Assembly: GCF_009935865.1 (NCBI RefSeq)
Contig: NZ_QWEL01000005.1
Span: 109,150 to 173,149 of the forward strand
DNA from: Odoribacter sp. Z80
Lineage (GTDB): Bacteria; Bacteroidota; Bacteroidia; Bacteroidales; Marinifilaceae
Length of the DNA stretch: 64,000 bases
Direction of reading: 5' to 3'
The position numbers were made by a program, and so were the translations under genes. The notes beneath the pieces are model-generated. The model was not told the DNA's origin. It ran no database searches and worked only from the letters and a program-made list of their open reading frames with translations. Positions 52,142-61,156 of this stretch are shown piece after piece. Position 1 is the stretch's first letter. The number at the start of each line of letters is the position of its first letter.

Positions 52142-53340
52142 TGGTCCAGGTTCTTTCCTTTTTCGATGTGCTCGAAGTTCGGAATGAATTTCTTCATAAC
52201 TCGTACAATATCCGCTTTTTCTGTTTGCGGATGATGTAAGGTGGTTTCCAGTTGTTCGAAGAAATCGTTTATTTCCGGCATAGGGAGTGCTTTTACTTCT
52301 TCTATGACTCCCAATGCCCTGAACCGTTCCATACATATTTTTTCTCCCGGTATATAGAATTCTTCAAAGTTTTTCTCTCCGCTGGTGTCCGACGTGAAAT
52401 AATAAACAGGATAAACCCGGCTTTCTTCCGGCATATCTTTAGCAAATTTTCGGGCTTCTTCTTCCGAAGTGCAATATTTTGCCGTATACCCTAAACTTTG
52501 CAGGAAATTATCCGCTATGGAAGAAAAAGTCATCATTTGTTCCTCTCCCAGTTTAGGGAAGAAAATCTCCCGGTTTTGTCCCAATATACAGGCTAACATA
52601 CAAATCTGGCCGCTTTCTTCCGGTGATACAAAGTAACGTTTTACATCATTCGGAGAACTCAGAGGTTGGTGTTTCATTAAACGTTCAATAAATCCGGCCA
52701 GCAGACTTCCGTTTGAAAAGGCGACATTGGCAAAACGGGCGGTTGTTACCTTAAACCGGGAAGAATAAGCCATGATCATCTCTTCCATGATTTTCTTGCT
52801 GGCTCCCATGATGTTTACGGGATTCGCAGCTTTGTCCGTAGATACACAAAAAAAGTGGCGCGGTGGAAATTCAGAAAGTAAATCCAGCAGTTTCCGGGCT
52901 TTCAGAACGTTATTTTCAAGTAGTGCCCGGACCGAATATTTATCTTTCTCACTCCTCACGTGTTTGTGAGCGGAGAAATTTGCTACAATGTCAAAACCTT
53001 TTTCCGACCGGAAAATGTGTTCAAAAATCGGGTCGGCAAAATTGAGAGGATAGGTGCGGTATTCCTCCGGGACATACATTCCGTAAGTGGAACGTAAATC
53101 GCGGGTTAATTCCGTCAGTCCGTTTTCATTAATATCCACCACCATCAATTTGGAAGGCCGGAAGGGTAGTATGGCCCTGATGTATGAAGAACCGATTGTG
53201 CCGGCTCCACCGATGACCAGTACACTTTTTCCTTCGATTTCTTCTCTTAAGCGGGCCTTGTTTGCTTCGATATCCCGGGCAAACATACTTTCCCGGCGAC
53301 CGGTAATCGCGTCGGCTATAAATTGATTGACATTCAGCAT
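52132..53340 (-). CDS. nucleotide-sugar 4,6-dehydratase, PglF/CapD-like SDR
   Basis: A 402-residue soluble extended SDR. The Rossmann motif GGAGTIG is at 44-50, the STDK segment at 167-170, and the MxxxK active-site pair at Met178 and Lys182 (NPVNIMGASKK), as in UDP-GlcNAc 4,6-dehydratases of the PglF/FlaA1/CapD group, which use Met instead of Tyr. It lacks the membrane helices found in PglF. It would make the 4-keto-6-deoxy intermediate that the adjacent aminotransferase aminates. It is the last gene of the polysaccharide locus. Residues 1-35 form a helical N-terminal extension before the fold. Confidence 0.88.
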   Translation of the reverse strand: MLNVNQFIADAITGRRESMFARDIEANKARLREEIEGKSVLVIGGAGTIGSSYIRAILPFRPSKLMVVDINENGLTELTRDLRSTYGMYVPEEYRTYPLNFADPIFEHIFRSEKGFDIVANFSAHKHVRSEKDKYSVRALLENNVLKARKLLDLLSEFPPRHFFCVSTDKAANPVNIMGASKKIMEEMIMAYSSRFKVTTARFANVAFSNGSLLAGFIERLMKHQPLSSPNDVKRYFVSPEESGQICMLACILGQNREIFFPKLGEEQMMTFSSIADNFLQSLGYTAKYCTSEEEARKFAKDMPEESRVYPVYYFTSDTSGEKNFEEFYIPGEKICMERFRALGVIEEVKALPMPEINDFFEQLETTLHHPQTEKADIVRVMKKFIPNFEHIEKGKNLDQKM

Positions 53341-53368
53341 GCGGTTTGTCTTAATTTAGATGATACAT

Positions 53369-54040
53369 TTATTTCAGGTAATCCGGTCGCTCTGGCAAAC
53401 CTTTCAGCCACCGGAAAGGCAAATTGCTCTTGGGGTTCACAATGACCCAGATTGTCAGGAACATTAATTTCAGATCCAGTCGCAACGAGGCATGTTTCTG
53501 ATACCAGATTTCCAATTCTCCTTTGTAAGGTGCAATCTTTTCCGTGTAAAAAGCAATCGGATTTATATCCGGCTGCGAGAGGAAACGTTCTTCATCCCTG
53601 AATACGATGGAACCAATACCGGTAATTCCGGGACGAACTTTGTAAATCATTTGTTGTATATGTTCCGGGAAACGTTTAAAATCTACCTCCATCTGAGGCC
53701 GGGGCCCCACCATGCTCATCGTTCCATTCAATACATTGAAAATCTGGGGCAGTTCATTGATTTTCGTTTTGCGCAAAAAACGGCCGAACGGCAACACACG
53801 CGGGTCATTGCGGGTAGTCAGGCTTCCTGTTCCCATATTCGGGGAATTTTTCAACATCGTAGCAAATTTGAAAATCGAAAATATCCGGTTCTGATAACCT
53901 ACCCGTTTTTGCAGATACCACACTTTGTGTTCACCTGTGCACCAAAGAATCAACATGCAGGGCACCAGAAACCACCATACGCATCCCAGAATAAGCAAAG
54001 CCAGGAATACGTCAGAGACATATTTTAAGAGTTTGTACAT
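53369..54040 (-). CDS. initiating sugar-phosphate transferase (polyprenyl phosphate, bacterial sugar transferase family)
   Basis: A 223-residue membrane-associated enzyme that transfers a sugar-1-phosphate from UDP-sugar to undecaprenyl phosphate, starting each repeat unit. The N-terminal re-entrant helix (LLKYVSDVFLALLILGCVWWFLVPCMLILW) is followed by the GYQNRIFSIFKFATM strand, the TRNDPRVLPFGRFLRKT segment and MSMVGPRPQ. The usual DE catalytic pair reads Asn95-Glu96 (KTKINELPQ) here. It is a short, single-domain PglC-like form without the N-terminal WcaJ extension. It sits between the dehydratase and the aminotransferase, 9 bp from the latter, implying priming with the amino sugar they make. 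Confidence 0.92.
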   Translation of the reverse strand: MYKLLKYVSDVFLALLILGCVWWFLVPCMLILWCTGEHKVWYLQKRVGYQNRIFSIFKFATMLKNSPNMGTGSLTTRNDPRVLPFGRFLRKTKINELPQIFNVLNGTMSMVGPRPQMEVDFKRFPEHIQQMIYKVRPGITGIGSIVFRDEERFLSQPDINPIAFYTEKIAPYKGELEIWYQKHASLRLDLKLMFLTIWVIVNPKSNLPFRWLKGLPERPDYLK

Positions 54041-54048
54041 AAAAGAAA

Positions 54049-55263
54049 CTATTTTACAGCTTTATAAGCTTCAATGACGGTATCTACTACAGTACGCAAT
54101 TGTTCTTTTGACAAATGGTTGTAAATAGGCAAAGAAATCTCATTGGCATACAGTCGGTAAGTGTTGGGATAATCTTCAATATTATATCCCCGGGACTTAA
54201 ACAAGGTTAACATAGCCATTGGAATGTAGTGAACATTCACACCGACTCCTTTTTCGCTGATATATTGAATCATGGCATCCCGGTGGGCTTCGTCAAATCC
54301 TTTTATTCTCAACAGAAACAGATGATAAGAACTTTCTGCATACTGATCATGATAAGGGGGAAGGATAGCCCATTCCTGTGAGGAGAATTCTTTTATATAG
54401 AATTCGAAGATTTCTTTCCGTTCCGGTAAAAGTTCCTGCCGGTATTTTCTCATTTGAGCCAACCCGACGCTTGCACATAAATCCGGCATGTTTACTTTTA
54501 ATCCTTGGTCAATAATATCGTAACGCCAGGCTCCCGGTTGGTTCTTTTCAAAGGCGCTCTTATTTTGTCCGTTCAAAGCCAAAGCCCTTAAAAAAGTCAG
54601 TTCCTGCTGGTTGTCAAACGGAAACGGCAAATTCAAGACAATGGCTCCTCCTTCTCCTGTCGTGATATTTTTAACCGAATGCAAAGAAAAAACAGTTACG
54701 TCCGCTATTGTGCCGGAAGTCTTTCCTTTATAGCAAGCTCCCAAAGAATGGGCGGCGTCTGCCAGAACCAGAATACGTCCCAATTGCTTTTGTTTTTCCG
54801 ATTCTGCCCGGTACAATGCTTTTACTTCGGGAGCTGCCAGCACTTCACGTATGGTATCATAATCACACGGATAACCGCCAATGTCTACCGGAAGCACTAC
54901 CTTGGTATGTTCATTGATGGCGGCTTTTATCTTTGCCGGATCGATGGTAAAATCATCTTTCACATCCACCATCACCACTTTAGCCCCCATATTCATGGCG
55001 CATAGAGCTGTGGCACTGTAAGTATATGCCGGAATGATGACCTCATCTCCTGGGCCTACTCCCAACCAACGCAACATCAGCATAGCCCCGGAAGTCCAGG
55101 AATTCACACATAAGACAGCTTCACCACCCGTGAACTGCCGGATTTCTTCTTCTAAAGCCCTTGCTTTAGGTCCTGTCGTTAACCAACCGGTATGGGTGAG
55201 GGTGTCTTGCATCTCCGCAATAACCTCCTCATCAATGACAGGCAAGGAAAAAGGGATTTTCAT
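54049..55263 (-). CDS. DegT/DnrJ/EryC1/StrS family PLP-dependent sugar aminotransferase
   Basis: A 404-residue aminotransferase that adds an amino group to a 4-keto nucleotide sugar. The PLP lysine is Lys198 (FSLHSVKNITTGEGG), with the cofactor-binding Asp169 in LADAAHSLG and an N-terminal GWLTTGPKARALEEE as in the sugar aminotransferase family. The segment SWTSGAMLMLRWLG provides the phosphate loop. Together with the adjacent dehydratase it should yield a UDP-4-amino-4,6-dideoxy-N-acetylhexosamine such as UDP-AATGal, as WcfR does in Bacteroides fragilis. It is in the same transcription unit as the sugar-phosphate transferase. Confidence 0.92.
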   Translation of the reverse strand: MKIPFSLPVIDEEVIAEMQDTLTHTGWLTTGPKARALEEEIRQFTGGEAVLCVNSWTSGAMLMLRWLGVGPGDEVIIPAYTYSATALCAMNMGAKVVMVDVKDDFTIDPAKIKAAINEHTKVVLPVDIGGYPCDYDTIREVLAAPEVKALYRAESEKQKQLGRILVLADAAHSLGACYKGKTSGTIADVTVFSLHSVKNITTGEGGAIVLNLPFPFDNQQELTFLRALALNGQNKSAFEKNQPGAWRYDIIDQGLKVNMPDLCASVGLAQMRKYRQELLPERKEIFEFYIKEFSSQEWAILPPYHDQYAESSYHLFLLRIKGFDEAHRDAMIQYISEKGVGVNVHYIPMAMLTLFKSRGYNIEDYPNTYRLYANEISLPIYNHLSKEQLRTVVDTVIEAYKAVK

Positions 55264-55329
55264 AAATAAAAGATGGATAAATGAAAATATAAATATTCTT
55301 AGAATCAGTATATTAAAGAGAAGTGCGCA

Positions 55330-56136
55330 TTATCTCAAAAACCGATAAATCAAATTAAGCAGTTTTTCTGGCATTAACTTGGCTAAAGCATACAGGCAGG
55401 CATATAGATTTGCCTGTATGTCAAAGTTTAAGGCTTTATTCACTTTTTTTCTTAGGGTAAATATGGATTTAGCATGCTTCCAGCCTCTTCTCCGCTGGAA
55501 AAAATTCTCGTCCAATCTGAATTTAAAAAGGTAGTCCGGCAAATTGGCAAACCGGCACCCGGCACGAAATCCCTTAGCCCACATCATGGTATCTTCACCA
55601 AAATAAGTATCTTCCGGATAAAGCCCGGCTTTTTCAAAATAAGAGCGTCTAAACATAACTGTCGGATGAATCATACAATCCCGTTTCTTGAAAAAATTCA
55701 GGCATTCGTCATGATTCACAGGCATTTGTTTTCTGAAATACTCATTCTCGCCGGCATCGATTTCTATTGCCCACGTGCCCAAACAATCAATCTCAGGATG
55801 CTGTTCCATATATGTAATCTGCTTTTCAAAGCGCTCAGGCATTGAAATATCATCGGCATCCATGCGGGCGATATACGAATATCCTTTATCTAAAACTACA
55901 TTCAGTAATTCATTTAAAGAAAAAGCCAGTCCTTTATTTACTTCTCTTCTTAACACATAGACATTCCTTTTTTGAATACCGTTAATGTAAGACTCCACCT
56001 CTTTCTGAACCGGTCCGTCAAATTGTATGTATAAATCAAATTCCGGGAAAGTCTGATAGAAAAGACTTTTTACAGCCTCCTTTACATGGATAACCGTGTC
56101 ATTTTTATATAATGACATAATAACTGCCAACTGCAT
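55330..56136 (-). CDS. glycosyltransferase family 2 protein
   Basis: A 268-residue GT-A inverting glycosyltransferase. The N-terminal VIMSLYKNDTVIHVKEAVKSLFYQTFPEFDLYIQFDG resembles GT2 enzymes, and the metal-binding motif reads RMDADD (about residues 92-97). The rear part has FGEDTMMWAKGF, giving the usual acceptor-site ED pair. It starts one base before the stop of the preceding GT gene region (56138), so the two are coupled. The donor and acceptor sugars cannot be deduced. Confidence 0.9.
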   Translation of the reverse strand: MQLAVIMSLYKNDTVIHVKEAVKSLFYQTFPEFDLYIQFDGPVQKEVESYINGIQKRNVYVLRREVNKGLAFSLNELLNVVLDKGYSYIARMDADDISMPERFEKQITYMEQHPEIDCLGTWAIEIDAGENEYFRKQMPVNHDECLNFFKKRDCMIHPTVMFRRSYFEKAGLYPEDTYFGEDTMMWAKGFRAGCRFANLPDYLFKFRLDENFFQRRRGWKHAKSIFTLRKKVNKALNFDIQANLYACLYALAKLMPEKLLNLIYRFLR

Positions 56137-56137
56137 A

Positions 56138-57130
56138 CTATTTATTCACTAAAAAACGATAAACGGCAAGTGGCCATCTCAATAAATTAAAATGGATACA
56201 TAACACGCTTATCATGAGTTTTCTATTTAATGCAATCGGAGACCTCATCAAAAATGAATATTTACTCCGAAGTATTTTCGTATGTTCGGCAATAATCCGT
56301 TTCCGGTCTAAACAGGTGTCTGCTATTCCGTAATAAGCGATTTTCGCTAAAATGGAAAAACTTGCCCGTTTTCGTATAACCTCTGCTAAATAAACATTTT
56401 CCACTATCCCGGAATCAAGAGCAAAAACATATAGCTGTTCATAAGCTTCCAATAAATCTGCATAATTTTGTTTCAAACCTCCTACCGAAACACTTTGCTC
56501 GCCTTGAAAATAAAAATAACCTGCCTTATTGCTTTTCACCATCCGGGAAGCACGTTGTAATATTTCATATTGAATGGCTATGTCCTCCCCGATTTTTCCT
56601 TCCGGCAGCCGCAACCCTGTGAATAGACTTTTTTTAAACAAATTACAGCATAACGAATAACTTCCAACAGAAGAACAAGCCCCTTGGAAAAGGAAATCAT
56701 GAATGATCTCATTTCCGTCAAAACATTGATAAGTCACTTCTTTTTGCTTCACGTACATCGGTTTGTCAGCCAAGACACATCGGATTGCAGCGACGTCACT
56801 TTTCGTATCTTCCAATAACTCCACAAGATATTTGTACATATCTTCTGCAATCCAGTCATCACTATCGACAAAACCGATATACTCTCCCGAAGCGATTTCC
56901 AAACCGCAATTACGTGCCGAAGCAGCTCCCCCGTTTTTTTTATGGATGACCCGTATGCGGCTGTCTTTTGATTGATAGACATCACAGATACGGCCTGAAT
57001 TGTCGGAAGAGCCGTCATTGATTAAAATAATTTCCAAGTTGGAATAATCCTGGGCAAGAACGGAATCTATACAACGCTCTAAGTATTTTTCCGCATTATA
57101 AACCGGTATGATGACACTGATTGTCTCCAT
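56138..57130 (-). CDS. glycosyltransferase family 2 protein
   Basis: A 330-residue GT2 enzyme. ISVIIPVYNAEKYLERCIDSVLAQDYSNLEIILINDGSSD is the classic GT2 N-terminus, the donor-binding motif is FVDSDDWI, and an EDIAIQYE segment supplies the catalytic acid region. I start at the ATG at 57130, which overlaps the stop of the Stealth gene as TGATG. Translational coupling with that gene is likely. The C-terminal 100 residues are helical with a basic end. Sugar specificity unknown. Confidence 0.9.
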   Translation of the reverse strand: METISVIIPVYNAEKYLERCIDSVLAQDYSNLEIILINDGSSDNSGRICDVYQSKDSRIRVIHKKNGGAASARNCGLEIASGEYIGFVDSDDWIAEDMYKYLVELLEDTKSDVAAIRCVLADKPMYVKQKEVTYQCFDGNEIIHDFLFQGACSSVGSYSLCCNLFKKSLFTGLRLPEGKIGEDIAIQYEILQRASRMVKSNKAGYFYFQGEQSVSVGGLKQNYADLLEAYEQLYVFALDSGIVENVYLAEVIRKRASFSILAKIAYYGIADTCLDRKRIIAEHTKILRSKYSFLMRSPIALNRKLMISVLCIHFNLLRWPLAVYRFLVNK

Positions 57131-58104
57131 CAATTCTCAAAAGAGGATTTCTCTGGCAGAATAACCCCGAAAGCGTCGTTTATTTTTCTCTTGGCCCCCT
57201 CAAAATCGGATAATTCCCCGTCGTTCAGACAGATAATTGCTTTATGTTGTTTCCGGATAAACTGACTGATGGCTTCTACATTTGAATCTTCCAACAAAAA
57301 ATACCGGGAATCCTTCAACACATTAACAGGAAAGAAAGTTCCTGAAACCAACTGCCAATAACGGAACAAATATTGATTCACATTATGAATTTCGCGAAAC
57401 CGGGAACAACATGTCTTTTCCAAAATGCTTCCTTCCTTTTCCCAAATCTCCTGAAATAGCGATTTCTTGTAAGCGTTCGGGAAATGGGGATTCTGCAGTC
57501 CTGTGAATCGGTTCCAGGGAAGAAGGGCCAACGTCCTTAAATTATTCAGTCTGTTATGAAAATTAAACCACTTGTACCAATGCTTTCTGATGACAGTATG
57601 CAAACAGAAGTGTTTATTGATAATTTCCAAATCATTCAGAACAATATGTCCTAACTGGTCCGTCTCCACCGGATTCAGCACTGCCATGTCACAAGGTAAG
57701 CCTTTCTTAAAAAAACGTTCCGGGACGACCTTGTCAAGAAGAAACAAATCGTCATTAAAAAAAACGAAATCTTCTGCCAAACCTTTAATCCGGTGAAGAT
57801 TAAGTTCTATTGTATTTACATTAAACGTGGGAAGCCAGGAAGAAGGAATAAAATCCGAATGCCTGACAAAATTCAGCTTCGGACAATTCAAATTCAGCCA
57901 ATCCGGATAATGCCCGCAAGTAACCAAATGTACCCGTTCCACCCATGGAGCAAATTTCTCAATCCCTCGGAACCAATATTTCAAGTTCTCCCAATCCCTG
58001 TAACGGACATCCCGTTTATCACCGTTATTTATGGCTGCATACCGCTTAAATTCAGCCTGCCATTCAGTATCATTGCTATCTACCCACAATTGAACAAAGT
58101 CCAT
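57130..58104 (-). CDS. Stealth family sugar-phosphate transferase
   Basis: A 324-residue capsule enzyme. Stealth proteins are hexose-1-phosphate transferases that build phosphodiester-linked polysaccharides (for example in Neisseria capsules and the human GlcNAc-phosphotransferase). Conserved region 1 is seen as DFVQLWVDSNDTEW at the start, region 2 as VNTIELNLHRIKGLAEDFVFFNDDLFLLD (about 95-123), region 3 in the HFPNAYKKSLFQEIWE part (about 213-230), and region 4 in the AIICLNDGE segment (about 290-300). It is coupled to the downstream GT2 gene. Its presence predicts sugar-1-phosphate linkages in the polymer. Confidence 0.9.
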   Translation of the reverse strand: MDFVQLWVDSNDTEWQAEFKRYAAINNGDKRDVRYRDWENLKYWFRGIEKFAPWVERVHLVTCGHYPDWLNLNCPKLNFVRHSDFIPSSWLPTFNVNTIELNLHRIKGLAEDFVFFNDDLFLLDKVVPERFFKKGLPCDMAVLNPVETDQLGHIVLNDLEIINKHFCLHTVIRKHWYKWFNFHNRLNNLRTLALLPWNRFTGLQNPHFPNAYKKSLFQEIWEKEGSILEKTCCSRFREIHNVNQYLFRYWQLVSGTFFPVNVLKDSRYFLLEDSNVEAISQFIRKQHKAIICLNDGELSDFEGAKRKINDAFGVILPEKSSFEN

Positions 58105-58108
58105 AAAC

Positions 58109-59251
58109 TCACGATTGATGAATCAGTAACTTAACATTATTTTTTCGTTGTAACGAGAGAATGAAGCACCAACAATAAACATATAATCCTCCCAATAAAT
58201 CACCTAAAAAAAACATGGCAAAGAGAAATGAAAAAACATATTCATAATTGTCATCCTGATACTTCTCTTTTACAATCGAAAAAATAAAAAAGACATATAT
58301 TAAAGTATAAATAGTGCCTTTTATGGCTATACAATCTAAAAAGGAATTATGTACCCGTCCTGATATTTCTGCTTTTCCCGTACCTCCTTTACTTGCAGGC
58401 CAATACTTATCCCCAGCACCAAGCAGCAAAGCTTCTCTTCCGGAAATTGAATATAATACCCCTTCCACTGCATAAGTGAATCGTAATCTGTTCGAACCAT
58501 CATTTAATGAAACACCTCCGCGCCCGGAAACAGGCTCAAATAAACTTATTATCGCAAAACCTATAAGGGAGAGGGTTATATTAGTAATTATAAAAAAAGG
58601 AAATAATCTGATTTTTAATAATAATTTTTTAATGAACGTATTCTGTTTTAATCTGCGGATTATATAAAAAACCAGTATTGCTAAAATAAAATTCCGGCTA
58701 AAGGTCAAAATACCTAAAATCAAAAACAATATTGAAAATGTTTTTTCACCCATTTTCTGAGCCATCAGGAAAGCAAACAAAACGTAGATAGCAGAATAGT
58801 TCGGATCATAAGAATTGTATACCAAACGTCCGTCCTCACGTACCCCATATAACAAACTAAATAATAAAAAAAATGCAAATACTCCTGCAAAAAATAATTT
58901 CCTGTTTCTTAAATCAGATACGTTTACTCTCTCAATAAACAAAAAAGGAAGTAGTATTAAAATTTTGAAAAAGTCATTTACATCAAAAAAACTACGGTAT
59001 AATTGGAGGGCAACAATAGCACCCAATACCATTAGTAAGGTATAAAATACCCTTTTCCTCAAATAAATACCGTTATGAATAAGAAATAGAATTAAAAACA
59101 GAAAAGAAATCCCATAAACCAAAAAACGGATATAGGATTGCTCTAAAAATACAATAGTGAATGAATCTTCTCCCGGCGATAAAGATATAAATATTAAAAA
59201 AACGGAAAAGAATAAAGCTTTGGTTAAAAGCTTATATGCACTATTCCCCAT
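58109..59251 (-). CDS. O-antigen polymerase/ligase (Wzy-like) membrane protein
   Basis: A 380-residue integral membrane protein with about ten helices, rich in aromatic and Ile/Leu residues. A long extracytoplasmic loop in the latter half (PVSGRGGVSLNDGSNRLRFTYAVEGV, GAGDKYWPASKGGTGKAEISGRVHNSFLD) contains a histidine near HNSFLD typical of Wzy/WaaL proteins. The start at 59251 overlaps the stop of the preceding GT2 gene by one base (TAATG). It would polymerise repeat units in the periplasm. Wzy proteins are poorly conserved, so the call rests on topology, loop motif and locus context. Confidence 0.82.
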   Translation of the reverse strand: MGNSAYKLLTKALFFSVFLIFISLSPGEDSFTIVFLEQSYIRFLVYGISFLFLILFLIHNGIYLRKRVFYTLLMVLGAIVALQLYRSFFDVNDFFKILILLPFLFIERVNVSDLRNRKLFFAGVFAFFLLFSLLYGVREDGRLVYNSYDPNYSAIYVLFAFLMAQKMGEKTFSILFLILGILTFSRNFILAILVFYIIRRLKQNTFIKKLLLKIRLFPFFIITNITLSLIGFAIISLFEPVSGRGGVSLNDGSNRLRFTYAVEGVLYSISGREALLLGAGDKYWPASKGGTGKAEISGRVHNSFLDCIAIKGTIYTLIYVFFIFSIVKEKYQDDNYEYVFSFLFAMFFLGDLLGGLYVYCWCFILSLQRKNNVKLLIHQS

Positions 59252-60180
59252 TAAAGAACCGGATTCTTGCCACATAAAAATCTTTTCAGAATGGCCAGAT
59301 TAATACCTACCCCCCACTTAAAAAAATCCCCGGACTGAACAAAATACAAAAACTCTTTCAGCGTATATTGACTCAGTGACATATAGAGAACTTCCAAAAG
59401 TTCTTTTGATAAATACCGTTTAGCCGCTTTCAGCGTATTTACTGTAATTTTATCCTCTCTGACAGAACGGGTTATAAATTCATCCCGACAAAATTTCTCT
59501 ATATATTCCCTACGGCACTTTCTTGCCCCCTCAGCTTGCTTGAAATTATTCTTTTGCGTAATCTGTGTGTCCGAAATCCGGTATCTTAACAATACCTCCT
59601 GAATATTGTAAAAATCCCCGTAACTGCTTAAATCTACCCAGAGTTTATAATCCTCCGCATGCAAATAATCCTTATCATAACAAATATGATGCTCAGTCAA
59701 AACCTGACGTCTGATCATCACAGAAGGATGTGCAAAACAGGGATATTTAAGCAGCCAGGATTTCAACTCCCCTGACTTTTCTTTTGCCGTAAATATATAT
59801 TTTGAAGCCTTCGAAAGTCCGAATCCCTTTATTTGAGTTCCGCAAACAATAATTTCAGGATGTTCCTCCAAAATTCGTACTTGCTTTTCAAAACGGGCAG
59901 GTAAAGAAATGTCATCAGCATCCATTCTTGCAATATACTTGCCTTGTGATAATTCCAAACCACGGTTCAAGGTATATATTAACCCCTGATTACCCGGATT
60001 GGCAAAATAACGAATTCGGGAATCATCATACTGTGCTATGACTTTTTCGGTTGCATCTGTCGATCCGTCATTTATGACAATCAATTCAAAATCACGAAAA
60101 GACTGATTCAAAATACTGTCAATACTCTCCGCAATGGTATCTTGTGCATTATAGGCAGGAAGAATAACACTTACAAGCAT
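59251..60180 (-). CDS. glycosyltransferase family 2 protein
   Basis: A 309-residue GT2 enzyme beginning VSVILPAYNAQDTIAESIDSILNQSFRDFELIVINDGSTD, with the donor motif RMDADDISLPARFEKQ. A HAEDYKLWVDLSSYG segment provides the acceptor-side acid. The C-terminus is basic and hydrophobic (NLAILKRFLCGKNPVL). The gene is one base from overlapping the Wzy-like gene and three bases downstream of the pyruvyl transferase gene, so the whole block is tightly packed and co-transcribed. Linkage specificity unknown. Confidence 0.92.
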   Translation of the reverse strand: MLVSVILPAYNAQDTIAESIDSILNQSFRDFELIVINDGSTDATEKVIAQYDDSRIRYFANPGNQGLIYTLNRGLELSQGKYIARMDADDISLPARFEKQVRILEEHPEIIVCGTQIKGFGLSKASKYIFTAKEKSGELKSWLLKYPCFAHPSVMIRRQVLTEHHICYDKDYLHAEDYKLWVDLSSYGDFYNIQEVLLRYRISDTQITQKNNFKQAEGARKCRREYIEKFCRDEFITRSVREDKITVNTLKAAKRYLSKELLEVLYMSLSQYTLKEFLYFVQSGDFFKWGVGINLAILKRFLCGKNPVL

Positions 60181-60183
60181 AAT

Positions 60184-61149
60184 CTACTCTACAAAATGAA
60201 CATTCTTCATTTCTTCCAGCCATGTATGATAAAATCCGCTATTTTTACCATAAGAATTATCCAGAAAGAAACATTCCTTTCCTAACAAAATAGCCAAAAT
60301 GGCAACATGCAAACGAGTCGTATACACCCTTTTATAAGAACTGACAAATCCAACGCCTACCTTTAACATTTTTTTCCGATAAACCCTGTCGGCATAAAAA
60401 TCAATCCACTTTCCCCAACAAGAGCCCGATAGCCCCATACGTGCCAAAACATTTTTAACCTTCTCCGATAAACGCATAATCAGGTTAAAAACAAATCTGC
60501 GTTCATACGTAGGCCAATCCGAAGTAACCATAACAGGAAAGGGTAAATCACCCGGCGAAATTTCTTTGAATTCCTTATCCTTACGCTTTAAAAACAAAAT
60601 CTTATTTTGTTCTCTTTTTTTATATTTTGCCAGCTTGTCTATGGAAATACAAAAAGCCATATCCGGTAGCAATAATATCTCATTCTGAAAACGGCTCTGA
60701 AGCAAATCGAACGATTGCTGGTCCCTGGCACAAATGGTCAATTGCTTATGCTCTGCCATTCTCCGGGCTTCTTCTTGAAAAACAGCTTCATCCTCATAAA
60801 AAACCGTTTGAGGGAAAATAATGATTCTGTTCTTCGCATACTTTTCGATAATCTGCAAACGAAACTTTTGAGAACGTTTCCAGACATCCCCGAAATTTCC
60901 GCCTCCCTGCAATAAAATAATGGCGTCCGTCGGAATGACATAATTGGAATCGTAGCTGAAAAGAGAAGCTTTGTACAAACACCTATAGGGTAATTTCTCC
61001 AAAAAATGACGTTCTCCTTCCCAAATCAGGATATCCCCGATATTCTCGTAATAAGGTAGTTCCAACAACACATAATCACGGTCTATCAAAGGACGCAATA
61101 CCTCCTCAATCCGGGATTTCAAAATTTCTATCTTCTCACTTGAATTCAT
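60184..61149 (-). CDS. polysaccharide pyruvyl transferase family protein
   Basis: A 321-residue enzyme that transfers pyruvate from phosphoenolpyruvate onto a sugar, giving a pyruvate ketal with a negative charge. The family landmarks ENIGDILIWEGERHFLEKL, LLQGGGNFGDVWKRSQ (about residues 80-95), FPQTVFYED and the C-terminal TTRLHVAILAILLGKECFFLDNSYGKN (about 277-303) are all present. It is close to the EpsO/YxaB-like subgroup by the GGGNFGD motif. It lies between the radical SAM gene (7 bp) and a GT2 gene (3 bp) in the capsule operon. Confidence 0.92.
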   Translation of the reverse strand: MNSSEKIEILKSRIEEVLRPLIDRDYVLLELPYYENIGDILIWEGERHFLEKLPYRCLYKASLFSYDSNYVIPTDAIILLQGGGNFGDVWKRSQKFRLQIIEKYAKNRIIIFPQTVFYEDEAVFQEEARRMAEHKQLTICARDQQSFDLLQSRFQNEILLLPDMAFCISIDKLAKYKKREQNKILFLKRKDKEFKEISPGDLPFPVMVTSDWPTYERRFVFNLIMRLSEKVKNVLARMGLSGSCWGKWIDFYADRVYRKKMLKVGVGFVSSYKRVYTTRLHVAILAILLGKECFFLDNSYGKNSGFYHTWLEEMKNVHFVE

Positions 61150-61156
61150 AAAACAA

